Shown: positions 27,425 through 36,834 of the stretch, in pieces
Position numbering within the stretch: position 1 is the first letter of the stretch
Layout: every line of letters begins with the position of its first letter
NCBI RefSeq assembly: GCF_024055665.1
Contig: NZ_JAMXMC010000006.1
Location: 186,001 to 250,000, forward strand
DNA length: 64,000 nucleotides
Source: Ideonella oryzae
GTDB lineage: Bacteria; Pseudomonadota; Gammaproteobacteria; Burkholderiales; Burkholderiaceae_C
Direction: 5' to 3'
Notes under the pieces: model-generated
Seen by the model: only the letters and a program-made list of their open reading frames with translations
What the model was told of the DNA's origin: nothing
Database searches by the model: none
Made by a program: the position numbers and the translations under genes

Positions 27425-27778
27425 TCAGGCCGCGAAGCGGAACAGCTCGGGCTGGGACTGGCGGTACACCCGCAGCCAGCTCAGCGTGGCCGGCACCAGC
27501 GAGCGCACGCCGAACCACAGCGCCTCGTCGCGTGCCGGCCCCTCGTCGCGCAGCGCGATGCCCATGCCGCGCCAGCCGGCCCAGTCGATCTCCGGCATGG
27601 CCTGGGTGGCGCTGCCGGGCAGGTCGCGCAGCATGGCGGCCAGCACGCCCAGCTGGCGCGTCACCTCGCCCCGGGTCAGGCGCGAGCCCAGCAGTTCGCC
27701 CTCTTCCAGCCCTTCGGTCAGCGTCAGCACAGCCGCGCCGGCCTCTTCGATGGACCCCAACATCGCGGCGGTGATCAT
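27425..27778 (-). CDS. HEPN/HepT (DUF86)-like protein without the RNase motif
   Basis: A 117-residue helical protein. The segment VTRQLGVLAAMLRDLP, then MPEIDWAGWRGMGIAL and ALWFGVRSLVPA, follows the order of HepT-type HEPN proteins (…GEAARRLP…HPEIPWR.IAGMRN.L.H…). The catalytic RNxxxH/Y of HepT is absent: GIALRDEGPARD stands in its place, so it should not be an active RNase. No MntA-type nucleotidyltransferase is adjacent. It lies 25 bp tail-to-tail from the TPR-like gene and diverges from modE. The HEPN assignment rests on visual motif comparison. Confidence 0.6.
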   Translation of the reverse strand: MITAAMLGSIEEAGAAVLTLTEGLEEGELLGSRLTRGEVTRQLGVLAAMLRDLPGSATQAMPEIDWAGWRGMGIALRDEGPARDEALWFGVRSLVPATLSWLRVYRQSQPELFRFAA

Positions 27779-27913
27779 GTGTGCCTCCTGTCTGGTGCTG
27801 TCGACAGGCCGAGCAGGTTTGATGCCAGGCCCAGCCCGCTAGACTGCACCCAGGCCCAGCCCCTCACCAGCCGGACCAACCCTGAGCGCCGCCCGCACAG
27901 ATCCTCGAAAGCC

Positions 27914-28741
27914 ATGGCCCCTTCCCGACGTTCCGCCCGCCCCGCCGCCAAGCCGGCCCTCAAGGGCAGCATCTCGCTGCAGACGCCGCTGGGCGCCGTG
28001 CTCAGCGAAAGCCGCATCCGGCTTCTCGAGGCCATCGACCGGGTGGGCTCGCTCAACCGCGCCGCACGCGAGGTGCCGCTGTCCTACAAGGCCGCCTGGG
28101 ATGCCCTGGACACCATGAACCAGCATGCGCCCGAACCCCTGGTGGTGCGTGCCACCGGCGGCGCGGGCGGCGGCGGCACCCAGCTGACCGACTACGCCCG
28201 CCAGCTGGTGGCCCTCTACCGCGCCATGGAGAGCTCGCAGCAGGACATCCTCAACCGCCTGCCGGGCGTGCCGGCCGAGGGCGATGCACCGGCTCTGCGC
28301 ACGCTGATCCGCCGCATGAGCATGCGCACCAGCGCGCGCAACCAGCTGGCCTGCCGGGTCCAGAGCCTGACGGACCGGGGCGGCCTGGTCGATGTGGCCC
28401 TGGACCTGGGCCAGGGCGATGTCTTCGTGGCCACCATCACCCCGGCCTCGGCCCTGTCGATGGAGTTGAAGATCGGCGACGAGCTGTACGCGCTGGTCAA
28501 GGCCCCGTCGGTGCAGGTGCTGGCCCGGCCCCCCCGGCGGCAGGCCGGTCACAACCGCCTGGCCGGCACGCTCGGCGCGCTGCTGCCCGGCCGCACCCAC
28601 ACCAGCTGCACCCTGCAGCTGGCGGAGGGCCTGGCGCTGGAGGCCAATCTGCCCAATGCCGAGGCTGCGGCACTCACCGTGGGCGCCCCGGCCTGGGCCG
28701 TGTTCGCCACCGACAGCGCGGTGCTGGTCACCTTCCGCTGA
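27914..28741 (+). CDS. modE: ModE, molybdate-responsive regulator
   Basis: A 275-residue ModE: an N-terminal winged helix (SESRIRLLEAIDRVGSLNRA, then VPLSYKAAWDALDTMN) and two C-terminal molbindin (MOP) domains, first with SARNQLACRVQSL and second with RTHTSCTLQLAEGLALEA. It senses molybdate and controls molybdenum uptake, here close to nif genes. ATG at 27914; an Ala/Arg-rich ~20-residue N-terminal extension precedes the HTH. modABC genes are not in the window. Confidence 0.94.
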   Translation: MAPSRRSARPAAKPALKGSISLQTPLGAVLSESRIRLLEAIDRVGSLNRAAREVPLSYKAAWDALDTMNQHAPEPLVVRATGGAGGGGTQLTDYARQLVALYRAMESSQQDILNRLPGVPAEGDAPALRTLIRRMSMRTSARNQLACRVQSLTDRGGLVDVALDLGQGDVFVATITPASALSMELKIGDELYALVKAPSVQVLARPPRRQAGHNRLAGTLGALLPGRTHTSCTLQLAEGLALEANLPNAEAAALTVGAPAWAVFATDSAVLVTFR

Positions 28742-28834
28742 AGCCACGCCCGGGCGCCCGCCCGGATTGCGAACCGGACAGCGGACGCCTACGATGGTCT
28801 GGCCCGCACAGGGCGGGCGCGGCGGGAGTGCACC

Positions 28835-30055
28835 ATGCGCTTGTCCATTGCCGGCCTGGGACGTCGCCCCCAGACCACCGGGGCCTCGGCGATCGCAGCC
28901 AGAGCCGCACGGATCGTCGCGCTGGCCAGCGGGATCGGTCTGGCCGGATGTGCGTCCCTGCCCTCCCCGTCTTCTCAGCCCCCCGCGCCGCCCTGGGAGG
29001 ACGCTGCATTCACCCCGGTGGCCCTGGACACCAGCGCCCGCGACCTCTTTGCCCTGACGCCGGAGATGCGCCACTTCCTGCGCAGCGACCTGAGCGTGCT
29101 GCTGCACATGGAGGGGCGGCAGGAGGGCCTCTACCAGGCCCTGCGCAGCCAGCGCTACCTGAAGCTCGACTACGACGCCGCCCACACCCGCACCGCCGCC
29201 GAGGCCTTCCGCGACCGGGCCGGCAACTGCCTGTCGCTGGTCATCCTGTCGGCCACGCTGGCGCGCGACCTGGGCCTGTCGGTCAGCTTCCAGGAGGTGC
29301 TGGGCGAGGACAGCTGGGGCCTGTCGGGCGACTTCATCGTGGCCAGCGGGCACGTCAACCTGGTGCTGGGCCAGCGCAGCGGTGTGATGCTGGGCGACGA
29401 GAGCCAGGCCCGGGTGGTGGACTTCCTGCCCAGCGACCGGGCACGCGGCTACCGCACCCGCCGGGTGGGCGAGACCACCCTGGTGGCGATGTACCAGAAC
29501 AACCGGGCGGCCGAGGCCCTGGTGGAAGGCCGGCTGGACGAGGCCTATGCCTGGGCCCAGGCGGCGGTGCGCACCGAGCCGCAGCGCACGGCCAGCCTCA
29601 ACACCCTGGGCGTGGTCTACCAGCGCCGGGGGCTGCCGGCCGCCGCGGAACAGACCTGGCGTCTGGCGCTGGCCCTGGCTCCCGAGGACACCCGGGTGAT
29701 GGGCAACCTGGTGGCACTGCTGCAGGCCCAGGACCGGCCGCTGGAGGCCCAACCCCTCTCGGCGCGGCTGGCCAGCCTGCAGAGCCTGGCCCCCTTCACC
29801 CATTACCGCGAGGGCCTGCTGGCCGCACGCGCGGGCGACTGGCCCCGCACCCGCGACGAGATGCAGCAGGAGATTGCCCGCAACCCGAACTTCCTGGAGG
29901 CGCAGGCCTGGCTGGCCCAGGCCTACCTGGCCCTGGGCGACCTGCCCGAGGCCCGGCGCCATCTGCAGCGCGCGGCGGAGCTGGGCGACACCCCGGCAGA
30001 CCGCTCGCTCTACGCGGCCAAGCTGGCCCGTCTGAGCAAGGCCCCGGCCCCCTGA
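28835..30055 (+). CDS. TPR-containing lipoprotein with transglutaminase-like segment
   Basis: A 406-residue exported protein. The N-terminus has a twin-arginine-free signal peptide ending in a lipobox, GLAGCASL (around 36-43), so it is probably a lipoprotein. A middle part (AEAFRDRAGNCLSLVILSATLARDLG, with a Cys and later VASGHVNLVL) resembles a transglutaminase-like core. The C-terminal half has TPR motifs, e.g. ASLNTLGVVYQRRGLPAAAE and AQAWLAQAYLALGDLPEARR. GGGAG precedes the ATG. The role is unknown; similar proteins occur widely in Burkholderiales. Confidence 0.8.
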   Translation: MRLSIAGLGRRPQTTGASAIAARAARIVALASGIGLAGCASLPSPSSQPPAPPWEDAAFTPVALDTSARDLFALTPEMRHFLRSDLSVLLHMEGRQEGLYQALRSQRYLKLDYDAAHTRTAAEAFRDRAGNCLSLVILSATLARDLGLSVSFQEVLGEDSWGLSGDFIVASGHVNLVLGQRSGVMLGDESQARVVDFLPSDRARGYRTRRVGETTLVAMYQNNRAAEALVEGRLDEAYAWAQAAVRTEPQRTASLNTLGVVYQRRGLPAAAEQTWRLALALAPEDTRVMGNLVALLQAQDRPLEAQPLSARLASLQSLAPFTHYREGLLAARAGDWPRTRDEMQQEIARNPNFLEAQAWLAQAYLALGDLPEARRHLQRAAELGDTPADRSLYAAKLARLSKAPAP

Positions 30056-30143
30056 GCCCCCGGCACACCCCGGGGCCGCAACAGGCCCATTCGACCGCGC
30101 CCGGCAGGATGGGCACAATCACGCCTTCGTCCCTCATTTCCCG

Positions 30144-30944
30144 ATGTCCATGACCTCGATGCCCACGCCGCCCGCGGCGGACCAGCCGACCCTGCCCGTG
30201 GCCGATGCCCTGGCCCCTTCTGCCGCCGCACCGGCCCCCAGCGACCTGGCCCCGGACACCCCGGTGCCGGCCGCCCCCGCCGAGGTCTCGCCACCCTCTG
30301 CCGCCCCGGCCATGAGCACCGCCGAATGCGCGGAACAGCTCAAGCAGCGATTCCCGGCGCTGTTCGCGGGTGCGCCAAAGCCGATCAAGCTGCGCGTGCA
30401 GGCCGACATCCAGGCCCGCGCCCCCGGCGTGTTCACCAAGGCCGTGCTCTCGGCCGTCCTGCGCCGCCACACCGGTGGCACCGGCTACCTGATCGCCCTG
30501 AGCAAGGCCAGCCACCGGCTGGATCTGGACGGCCAGCCCACCGACCCGGTCAGCGACGAGCACCGCCAGGCCGCCCTGGACGAGCTGGCCCGGCGCCGCG
30601 CCATCACCCAGGCCCGCCGGGCCGAAGAGGACCAGGCCCGGCGCGACCGCGCCCACCTGCTGCGCGATTTCGAGAAGACGACGCTGACCGAGGCCAATTT
30701 CTGCGCCCTCAAGGGCCTGACGCCCGAGCAGCTGCAGGCCACGCTGGCCCAGGCCCGGCAGGAAGCCGCCGAGGCCCCGCCGCGCGAGATGCGCCACGAC
30801 GGCCGCGGCCCGCGCCCGGATGGCCGGGGGCCACGCGAGGGCGGTCGCCCGGACCGTCCCTTCAACCAGGATCGCGCTGCCAGGGGGGCAGGCGGGCCCC
30901 GCAATCGCGGCAATAACGGGCCGAAGGCAGGTGGCCCTCGCTGA
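30144..30944 (+). CDS. ProQ/FinO-domain RNA chaperone
   Basis: A 266-residue RNA-binding protein. After a ~55-residue Pro/Ala-rich disordered start, the FinO domain runs from about 60 to 150 (CAEQLKQRFPALFAGAPKPI, FTKAVLSAVLRRHTGGTGYL, RLDLDG). The tail is Arg/Gly-rich with repeated DGRGPR-type units, which may add RNA affinity. ProQ-type proteins bind 3' ends of mRNAs and sRNAs. Its last 83 bp overlap, tail to tail, the end of the potassium-channel gene on the other strand. Confidence 0.87.
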   Translation: MSMTSMPTPPAADQPTLPVADALAPSAAAPAPSDLAPDTPVPAAPAEVSPPSAAPAMSTAECAEQLKQRFPALFAGAPKPIKLRVQADIQARAPGVFTKAVLSAVLRRHTGGTGYLIALSKASHRLDLDGQPTDPVSDEHRQAALDELARRRAITQARRAEEDQARRDRAHLLRDFEKTTLTEANFCALKGLTPEQLQATLAQARQEAAEAPPREMRHDGRGPRPDGRGPREGGRPDRPFNQDRAARGAGGPRNRGNNGPKAGGPR

Positions 30945-31764
30945 GGCAATCCGGGCAGTGGCGCGTCGTCGGCTCCTGGCCCCGGCGCGCCGCGAATTCA
31001 GCGCTGACGATGCCGGTGGGCACGGCCAGCGTGCCCCAGCCCAGCAGCATCATCATCGATGAGAGGAGCCGGCCCAGGTCGGTCCTCGGGGTGATGTCCC
31101 CAAAGCCCACGGTGGTGACGGTGGTGATGGCCCAGTAGATCGACACCGGGATGCTGGTGAAGCCGTTGGCCGGCCCTTCGACGACGTACATCATCGTCCC
31201 CAGCACCACGGCCACCATCAGCACGAAGGTCAGGAAGACCAGGATCTTGCGGCGGGTGGCCCACAGGGCCGCCCCCAGTGCGCCGTACTCGGCCACATAG
31301 GCGCCCAGCTTCAGGATCCGGAAGATGCGCAACAGGCGCAGCACCCGCACGTCGATCAGGGCGTGCAGCCCCGGCACCAGCACCGCCAGGTAGGTGGGCA
31401 GCACCGCCAGCAGGTCGATCACGCCATAGACGCTGCGCGCGTAGCGCAGGGGGTGGCGCACGCACAAGAGGCGCGCCAGGTACTCGACCGTGAAAAGCAA
31501 GGTCAGCGTCCACTCCAGCACCGTCAGCAGGGTGCCGAAGCAGGCCCGGATCTCCACCACGCTGTCGGCCATCACCACACCGATGCTCAGCAGAATCAGG
31601 CCGATCAGCGTCAGGTCGAAGGCCCGCCCCGCCCGGGTGTCGGCCTCGAAGATGATGGTGTAGAGCCGTCGCCGCCAGCCCTCGTCCGGACGGCCCAGGC
31701 GGGCCAGCAGGAGGTCGGCCGGGCGTGCCGGCGCGGTGGACGAGGGGGGGTCAGAAACAGTCAT
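30862..31764 (-). CDS. Voltage-gated-type potassium channel
   Basis: A 300-residue six-helix ion-transport protein. S1-S3 span about 45-125, S4 carries spaced arginines (DVRVLRLLRIFRILKL), and the pore loop holds the selectivity filter TVGFGD followed by S6. A cytoplasmic C-terminal tail has a zinc-ribbon-like CPDC...CRDC pair. Start ATG at 31764, with a second upstream ATG (31797) possible. The 3' end overlaps proQ by 83 bp on the opposite strand. Confidence 0.9.
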   Translation of the reverse strand: MTVSDPPSSTAPARPADLLLARLGRPDEGWRRRLYTIIFEADTRAGRAFDLTLIGLILLSIGVVMADSVVEIRACFGTLLTVLEWTLTLLFTVEYLARLLCVRHPLRYARSVYGVIDLLAVLPTYLAVLVPGLHALIDVRVLRLLRIFRILKLGAYVAEYGALGAALWATRRKILVFLTFVLMVAVVLGTMMYVVEGPANGFTSIPVSIYWAITTVTTVGFGDITPRTDLGRLLSSMMMLLGWGTLAVPTGIVSAEFAARRGQEPTTRHCPDCLSEGHLPSARYCRDCGARLPPWQRDPG

Positions 31765-31851
31765 GGCTGCGGCATCGTGGCGATCCGCAGCCAGCATAGC
31801 CCAGCAACGCTGGAGCGGGCCGGGGCACCGCCCGGCCCTGGGTCGCTTCGC

Positions 31852-33615
31852 TCAGAAGCTGGCCCAGTCGCCCTCGTCGGCGGCGGCCATGGCGGGGGCC
31901 GACGCCGCGCGTGCCGCGGGCGCGGAGGCCGGCTTGGCCGCAGGCCGGGTCACCGGTTTGGCGGCGCTGGCCACCGGCTTCTTGGGGCTCGGCGCCGCGA
32001 ACTGATGCGGCTTGGCCGGTGCGGCCGGTGCCATGGCCGCCCGCGGCGCAGCCTCATGGCCCAGGCGGAAGCGGCTGACCACCTCCGACAGGCGATGGGC
32101 CTGCTCGCGCAGGCTCTCGGCCGCCGCCGCCGACTCTTCCACCAGCGCGGCGTTCTGCTGCGTCATCTGGTCGAGGTTGGTGACGGCGAGGTTGACCTCG
32201 CCGATGCCCTGGCTCTGCTCGGCCGCGGCCGCGGTGATCTCGCCCACCACATCGGTCACCCGGCGCACCGAGGAGACGATCTCGCCCATGGTGCTGCCGG
32301 CCTGGCCAACAAGGCGTGCGCCGGTCTCCACCTTCTCGACGCTGGCACCGATCAGGGTCTTGATCTCCTTGGCCGCCTCGGCGCTGCGCTGGGCCAGCGA
32401 GCGGACCTCGCCGGCCACCACGGCAAAGCCACGGCCCTGCTCGCCGGCCCGGGCGGCTTCCACCGCCGCGTTCAGCGCCAGGATGTTGGTCTGGAAGGCA
32501 ATGCCGTCGATCACGCCAATGATGTCGGCGATCTTCTGGCTGGCATGGTTGATGTCGTTCATGGTGTGCACGACATCGTTGACCACCCGGCCCCCCTCTT
32601 CCGCGACACCCGCGGCCGAGGAGGCCAGCTGGTTGGCGGTGCGGGCCGCGTCGGCGCTCTGGCGCACCGTGCCGGTCAGTTGCTCCATCGAGCTGGCCGT
32701 CTCCTGCAGGTTGGAGGCGGTCTGCTCGGTGCGGGCGCTCAGGTCGGCGTTGCCGGTGGCGATCTCGCGGGAGGCCACCGAGATGCTCTCGACCGACTGG
32801 TGCACCTGGGTCACCGTGTCACGCAGCGAGGCCACCATGGTGTGCAAGGAGCCGATCAGGCTGCCAGGGGCCGCGGGCGGCAGGGCCACCGCCAGGTTGC
32901 CCTGGGCCACCTCGTCCATGGCCCGCTGGGCATCGGCCGGGTCGCCGCCGATCTGCTTGAGCACGCTGCGGCCGACGCCGTAGGCCACCGTTCCCACGAC
33001 CGCCAGCAGCACGAGCAGCAGCGCGCCAGCCTGGAGGGCCGCCGCACGCACCTGGGCCGCCACATCGTCCATGTACAGGCCCGAGCCGACCATCCAGTTC
33101 CAGCCTTCAATCTTGATCACGTACTGCAGCTTGTCCACCGCCACGGTCTGGCCCGGGCGGGGGAACATGGCCGCGACGAAGGCGGTGCCGTCCTTGCTGT
33201 CCTTGACCCCCTGGATCAGGCGCGCGATCAGGTCGCCGCCGGAGCCGTCCGGAATCTTGCCGGTCATGGACTGACCCTTCCACTCCGGCTTGAAGGGGTG
33301 CATCACCGAGCGCCCGTCCAGGTCCCAGATGTAGACGTAGTCCTTGGCGCTGTCCCCATACCGAACCGCCCGCAAGGCCTCCTGCGCGGCTTCCTGCGCG
33401 TCGGCTTCGCTCATCTTGCCGGCCTGGGCCTTGGCCCGAAAGCCCTCGATCTGCGACTGGGCAGAACGGACCACGTTCACCAGCTCGGCGCGACGGCCAT
33501 CCTCGATGTAGCGCGACACCAAGTTGAGGGCCAGCACGGCCATGAGCACCATGGCCAGCACCGCGGTGCCCCCCAAGGCGAGGATCTTCTTCTTGAACGT
33601 CAATGATCGGAACAT
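31852..33615 (-). CDS. Methyl-accepting chemotaxis protein, single-Cache type
   Basis: A 587-residue chemoreceptor. Membrane helix 1 is at about 11-33, the periplasmic sCache_2-type domain at about 34-190 ([35 protein letters not shown]), membrane helix 2 at ~197-215, then HAMP and a signalling domain with the hairpin tip [21 protein letters not shown] Pro/Ala/Lys linker leads to the C-terminal EGDWASF, whose WxxF fits the CheR/CheB tether of E. coli receptors (NWETF). The ATG at 33615 starts [10 protein letters not shown]; the longer frame is unlikely. Confidence 0.93.
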   Translation of the reverse strand: MFRSLTFKKKILALGGTAVLAMVLMAVLALNLVSRYIEDGRRAELVNVVRSAQSQIEGFRAKAQAGKMSEADAQEAAQEALRAVRYGDSAKDYVYIWDLDGRSVMHPFKPEWKGQSMTGKIPDGSGGDLIARLIQGVKDSKDGTAFVAAMFPRPGQTVAVDKLQYVIKIEGWNWMVGSGLYMDDVAAQVRAAALQAGALLLVLLAVVGTVAYGVGRSVLKQIGGDPADAQRAMDEVAQGNLAVALPPAAPGSLIGSLHTMVASLRDTVTQVHQSVESISVASREIATGNADLSARTEQTASNLQETASSMEQLTGTVRQSADAARTANQLASSAAGVAEEGGRVVNDVVHTMNDINHASQKIADIIGVIDGIAFQTNILALNAAVEAARAGEQGRGFAVVAGEVRSLAQRSAEAAKEIKTLIGASVEKVETGARLVGQAGSTMGEIVSSVRRVTDVVGEITAAAAEQSQGIGEVNLAVTNLDQMTQQNAALVEESAAAAESLREQAHRLSEVVSRFRLGHEAAPRAAMAPAAPAKPHQFAAPSPKKPVASAAKPVTRPAAKPASAPAARAASAPAMAAADEGDWASF

Positions 33616-33810
33616 GACTGCTTCCTTTGTCTGGATGTCTCGGCACCGGCCTGGGAACAAGGCGCACCCCCATACCTGAACAGGTACAGGCATGCGGTTG
33701 AGCAATGCACCCAGTGTGCTTGTGGACATCGGCATGCCAAGGAGAAAAGAAAGGAGCAGAAACCTCTCACTTTTCATCCCATCGGGCATTCGTCAAACAA
33801 AAGCAGCCCC

Positions 33811-33830
33811 GTCCGACGAGATCGTCGGAC
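33811..33830 (-). terminator. Probable terminator of the DUF1854/ABC operon
   Basis: A 9-bp perfect stem GTCCGACGA/TCGTCGGAC with a 2-nt centre, 28 bp after the DUF1854 stop. On the minus strand it is followed by GGGGCTGCTTTTGTTTG, a T-rich stretch, as for intrinsic terminators, though the T-run begins several bases away. Confidence 0.6.
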
Positions 33831-33857
33831 AAGAATGACAGGGAAACCACGGTTCCC

Positions 33858-34346
33858 TTAAAGGAATCTCTCCAGCAGGCGCTTGGAGTGGCGGTCCAGG
33901 GCGGTGAGGTCCGGCACCAGGAAGACGATGCCATGCCCGCTGGTGATCAGCAGGTGCCCGCGCTGGGGCAGGCGGCGGATGTCCTCCTCCACCTTGAGCA
34001 CCAGGGTGGCGGGCCCACGGTCGGTGTCCACCGTCCAGGTGCTGGGGGTGGAGAAGGTGGAAACGCTGAGCAGGCGCCGGATGACCGGCATGAACTCGCG
34101 GCCCGCCAGCTCCTGCTCCAGCAACTGCCGTGCAGGCTGGGGCACCTCGGAGAGCCGGGGCAGCCAGGCCAGTTCCTGCCCGGTGGTGGCGACCAGGGAC
34201 AAACCTTCGTCGGGGGCCGACAGCGGAAAAGCCCGCACCGGGGTGATGCCCTCGTGGGCCACGCCATCGGCGCCGGTGTAGACCAGCCGGCCCAGGGCGT
34301 TGCGCCGGAGTTCGAAGACAGAGAGATCGGACGTCATGGAGGTCAT
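33858..34346 (-). CDS. DUF1854 protein of the cyanophycin locus
   Basis: A 162-residue DUF1854 protein. Landmarks are [31 protein letters not shown], and [17 protein letters not shown]. Such proteins are consistently encoded next to a particular ABC transporter and cyanophycin synthetases in betaproteobacteria. It lacks a signal peptide and is probably a soluble partner of the ABC protein encoded 14 bp upstream. The molecular role is not known. Confidence 0.87.
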   Translation of the reverse strand: MTSMTSDLSVFELRRNALGRLVYTGADGVAHEGITPVRAFPLSAPDEGLSLVATTGQELAWLPRLSEVPQPARQLLEQELAGREFMPVIRRLLSVSTFSTPSTWTVDTDRGPATLVLKVEEDIRRLPQRGHLLITSGHGIVFLVPDLTALDRHSKRLLERFL

Positions 34347-34360
34347 CTCGTGGTTCCCGC

Positions 34361-36670
34361 TCAGGCCGCCGTGCCGTGGGCGGCAGGCTGGGGCAGATGG
34401 CTGGCCAGCAGGGCCGCGTCGTGGTCCGACTCGTCCTCGTCGGCCTCGGCCCGGCGGGCCTGGGCCTCGTAAAGGCGCCAGTAGTGGCCCTGGCGGGCCA
34501 TCAGCTCGTCGTGCGGGCCCACCTCCACCACCTCGCCGCGGTCCATCACCACCAGGCGGTCGGCCTTGCGCAAGGTGGACAGGCGGTGGGCGATGGCGAT
34601 CGTCGTGCGGCCCTGCACCAGGTTGTCCAGGGCCTTCTGGATCTCCTTCTCGGTCTCGGTGTCCACCGCCGAGGTGGCCTCGTCGAGGATCAGGATGCGC
34701 GGGTCGATCAGCAGGGCGCGGGCGATGGAGATGCGCTGGCGCTCGCCGCCCGAGAGGCCCTGCCCGCGCTCACCCACCACCGAGTCGTAGCCCTGCGGCA
34801 GGCGCAGGATGAAGTCGTGGGCATGGGCGGCACGGGCCGCGGCGATGATCTCGTCACGGGTGGCCTCGGGCTTGCCGTAGGCGATGTTCTCGGCCACCGT
34901 GCCGAAGAAGAGGAAGGGTTCCTGCAGCACCAGGCCGATGTGGCGGCGGTAGTCGGCCACCTTGAAGCGCCGGATGTCGATGCCGTCGACCTGGATCGTG
35001 CCTTCGGTGACGTCGTAGAAGCGGCAGATCAGGTTGACCAGGGTGCTCTTGCCCGAGCCGCTGTGGCCCACCAGGCCGATCATCTCGCCCGGGCGGATCG
35101 TCAGGTCCAGCCCGCGCAGCACCGAGCGGGTGCCGTAACGGAAGCCGATCGACTCCATGGTCACCCCGCCGCGCAGGCCCTCGGCCGACACCGGCTGGGC
35201 CGGTTCGGGCACGTTGGACACATGGTCCAGGATGTCGAAGATGCGCTTGGCGCCGGCCGCGGCCTTCTGGGTCACGCTGACGATGCGGCTCATCGAGTCC
35301 AGCCGGCCGTAGAAGCGGCCGATGTAGGCCAGGAAAGCCGAGAGCACACCCACCGTGATCTGGCCCTGGCTGACCTGCCAGATGCCGAAGGCCCAGACCA
35401 CCAGCAGCCCGATGTCGGTCAGCAGCGAGACGGTGGGGGTGAACAGGCTCCAGGTCTTGTTGAGCTTGTCGTTGACGACCAGGTTGGCCTGGTTGGCCTC
35501 CCTGAAGCGCGTGGCCTCGCGCTTTTCCTGGGCGAAGGCCTTGACCACCCGGATACCGGGAATGGTGTCGGCCAGCACGTTGGTGACCTCGCCCCAGACC
35601 CGGTCGATCTTCTCGAAACCGGTGCGCAGGCGGTCGCGCACGGTGTGGATCATCCAGGCGATGAAGGGCAGCGGCACCAGCGTGACCAGTGCCAGCCAGG
35701 GGTTGATCGAGAACAGGATCACCGAGGTCATGCCGATCATCAACACGTCGGTGATGAAGTCCAGCGCATGCAGCGACAGGAAGACGGAGATGCGGTCGGT
35801 CTCGGAGCCGATGCGGGCCATCAGGTCGCCGGTGCGCTTGGCGCCGAAGTAGTCCAGCGACAGGCCCAGCAGGTGCTCGAAGGCGGTGGTGCGCAGGTCC
35901 GCGGCGATGCGCTCGGACACCAGCGCCAGCAGGTAGGTCTTGGCCCAGCCCAGGCCCCAGGCCAGCAGGGCCGCGCCCAGCAGGCCCGACAGCAGCAGCA
36001 TCACATAGTGCGGCTCGATCTTTTGGCCGTTCTGGAAGGGGATCAGCACCTCGTCCATCAGCGGGATGGTCAGGTAGGGCGGCACCAGCGTCGCCGCGGT
36101 GGAGGCCAGCATCAGCAGGAAGCCGGCCAGCAGCTGCCCCTGGTAGGGTCTGGCGAAGCGCCACAGCCGCAGCAGCACCCAGGTCGAGGGCGGCGTGTTG
36201 AGCTCGCGGGTGCAGATCGGGCACTCGTCGCTGTCGGGCGGCAGGGGCGCGTGGCAGGACGGGCAGCGGGTCGGGTCCTCGCCCTGGGCGGCCTGGCCGG
36301 TCACCAGCGCCTCCATCACCTGCTCGAACCGGCGGGCGAAGCGGATGGCCTGCACATTGACCGCCAGGGTGAAGTGCCACAGGGCCAGCCGTGCCGCGGG
36401 CGACTGCAGCTCCAGCGTGCCGACGCCCGCGTGGTCCCGGTGGCGCAGCTGCAGCCCGGGCTGCAGGGGGTAGGCCGTCCAATCGGCCGCGTCCTGGGCC
36501 CGGGCCAGCAGCCGCCGCTCGGTCAGCCGCAGCTCGCCGCTGCCGAAGCGCTGGTCCTCGGTGAGGTCAACCGTGAGGCTGGCCAGGACGTTTTCCCCGG
36601 GGTTCAGCATGGGCATGGCCCCGGCCGGCGCGCCGGCGGGCTGTTCTTGTTCTGGATGGGCGTGGTGCAT
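34361..36670 (-). CDS. ABC exporter-type protein linked to cyanophycin genes
   Basis: A 769-residue half-transporter. Unusual: an N-terminal soluble domain of ~165 residues ending in a zinc ribbon (Cys136, 139, 150, 153; CPSC...CPIC). Six membrane helices follow (about 175-450), then an ATPase domain with Walker [10 protein letters not shown], signature [15 protein letters not shown] and Walker [11 protein letters not shown]. It is co-transcribed with the DUF1854 gene and divergent from cphA'. Substrate is unknown; uptake or release of Asp/Arg or cyanophycin dipeptides is a guess from context. Confidence 0.9.
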   Translation of the reverse strand: MHHAHPEQEQPAGAPAGAMPMLNPGENVLASLTVDLTEDQRFGSGELRLTERRLLARAQDAADWTAYPLQPGLQLRHRDHAGVGTLELQSPAARLALWHFTLAVNVQAIRFARRFEQVMEALVTGQAAQGEDPTRCPSCHAPLPPDSDECPICTRELNTPPSTWVLLRLWRFARPYQGQLLAGFLLMLASTAATLVPPYLTIPLMDEVLIPFQNGQKIEPHYVMLLLSGLLGAALLAWGLGWAKTYLLALVSERIAADLRTTAFEHLLGLSLDYFGAKRTGDLMARIGSETDRISVFLSLHALDFITDVLMIGMTSVILFSINPWLALVTLVPLPFIAWMIHTVRDRLRTGFEKIDRVWGEVTNVLADTIPGIRVVKAFAQEKREATRFREANQANLVVNDKLNKTWSLFTPTVSLLTDIGLLVVWAFGIWQVSQGQITVGVLSAFLAYIGRFYGRLDSMSRIVSVTQKAAAGAKRIFDILDHVSNVPEPAQPVSAEGLRGGVTMESIGFRYGTRSVLRGLDLTIRPGEMIGLVGHSGSGKSTLVNLICRFYDVTEGTIQVDGIDIRRFKVADYRRHIGLVLQEPFLFFGTVAENIAYGKPEATRDEIIAAARAAHAHDFILRLPQGYDSVVGERGQGLSGGERQRISIARALLIDPRILILDEATSAVDTETEKEIQKALDNLVQGRTTIAIAHRLSTLRKADRLVVMDRGEVVEVGPHDELMARQGHYWRLYEAQARRAEADEDESDHDAALLASHLPQPAAHGTAA

Positions 36671-36834
36671 GGTGTGAGCCGATTTTCAGCGATTCCGCCA
36701 CGCGACCCAAGCCCGACCGTGCAGCTTCCCGGCCCTCGCCACGCAGCAAAGGCCTTTGACGGCGCACAATTGTCATGTCGCGGCCACAGTCCGCACATTT
36801 CCTTCCATCCGTCCGATCCCCGTCCTCCCACCCC

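Noticed and set aside
36775..36834. Upstream in-frame start for CphA'
   Set aside because: The extra 20 residues resemble translated promoter sequence and the family begins near MSDKKKAIELLR.
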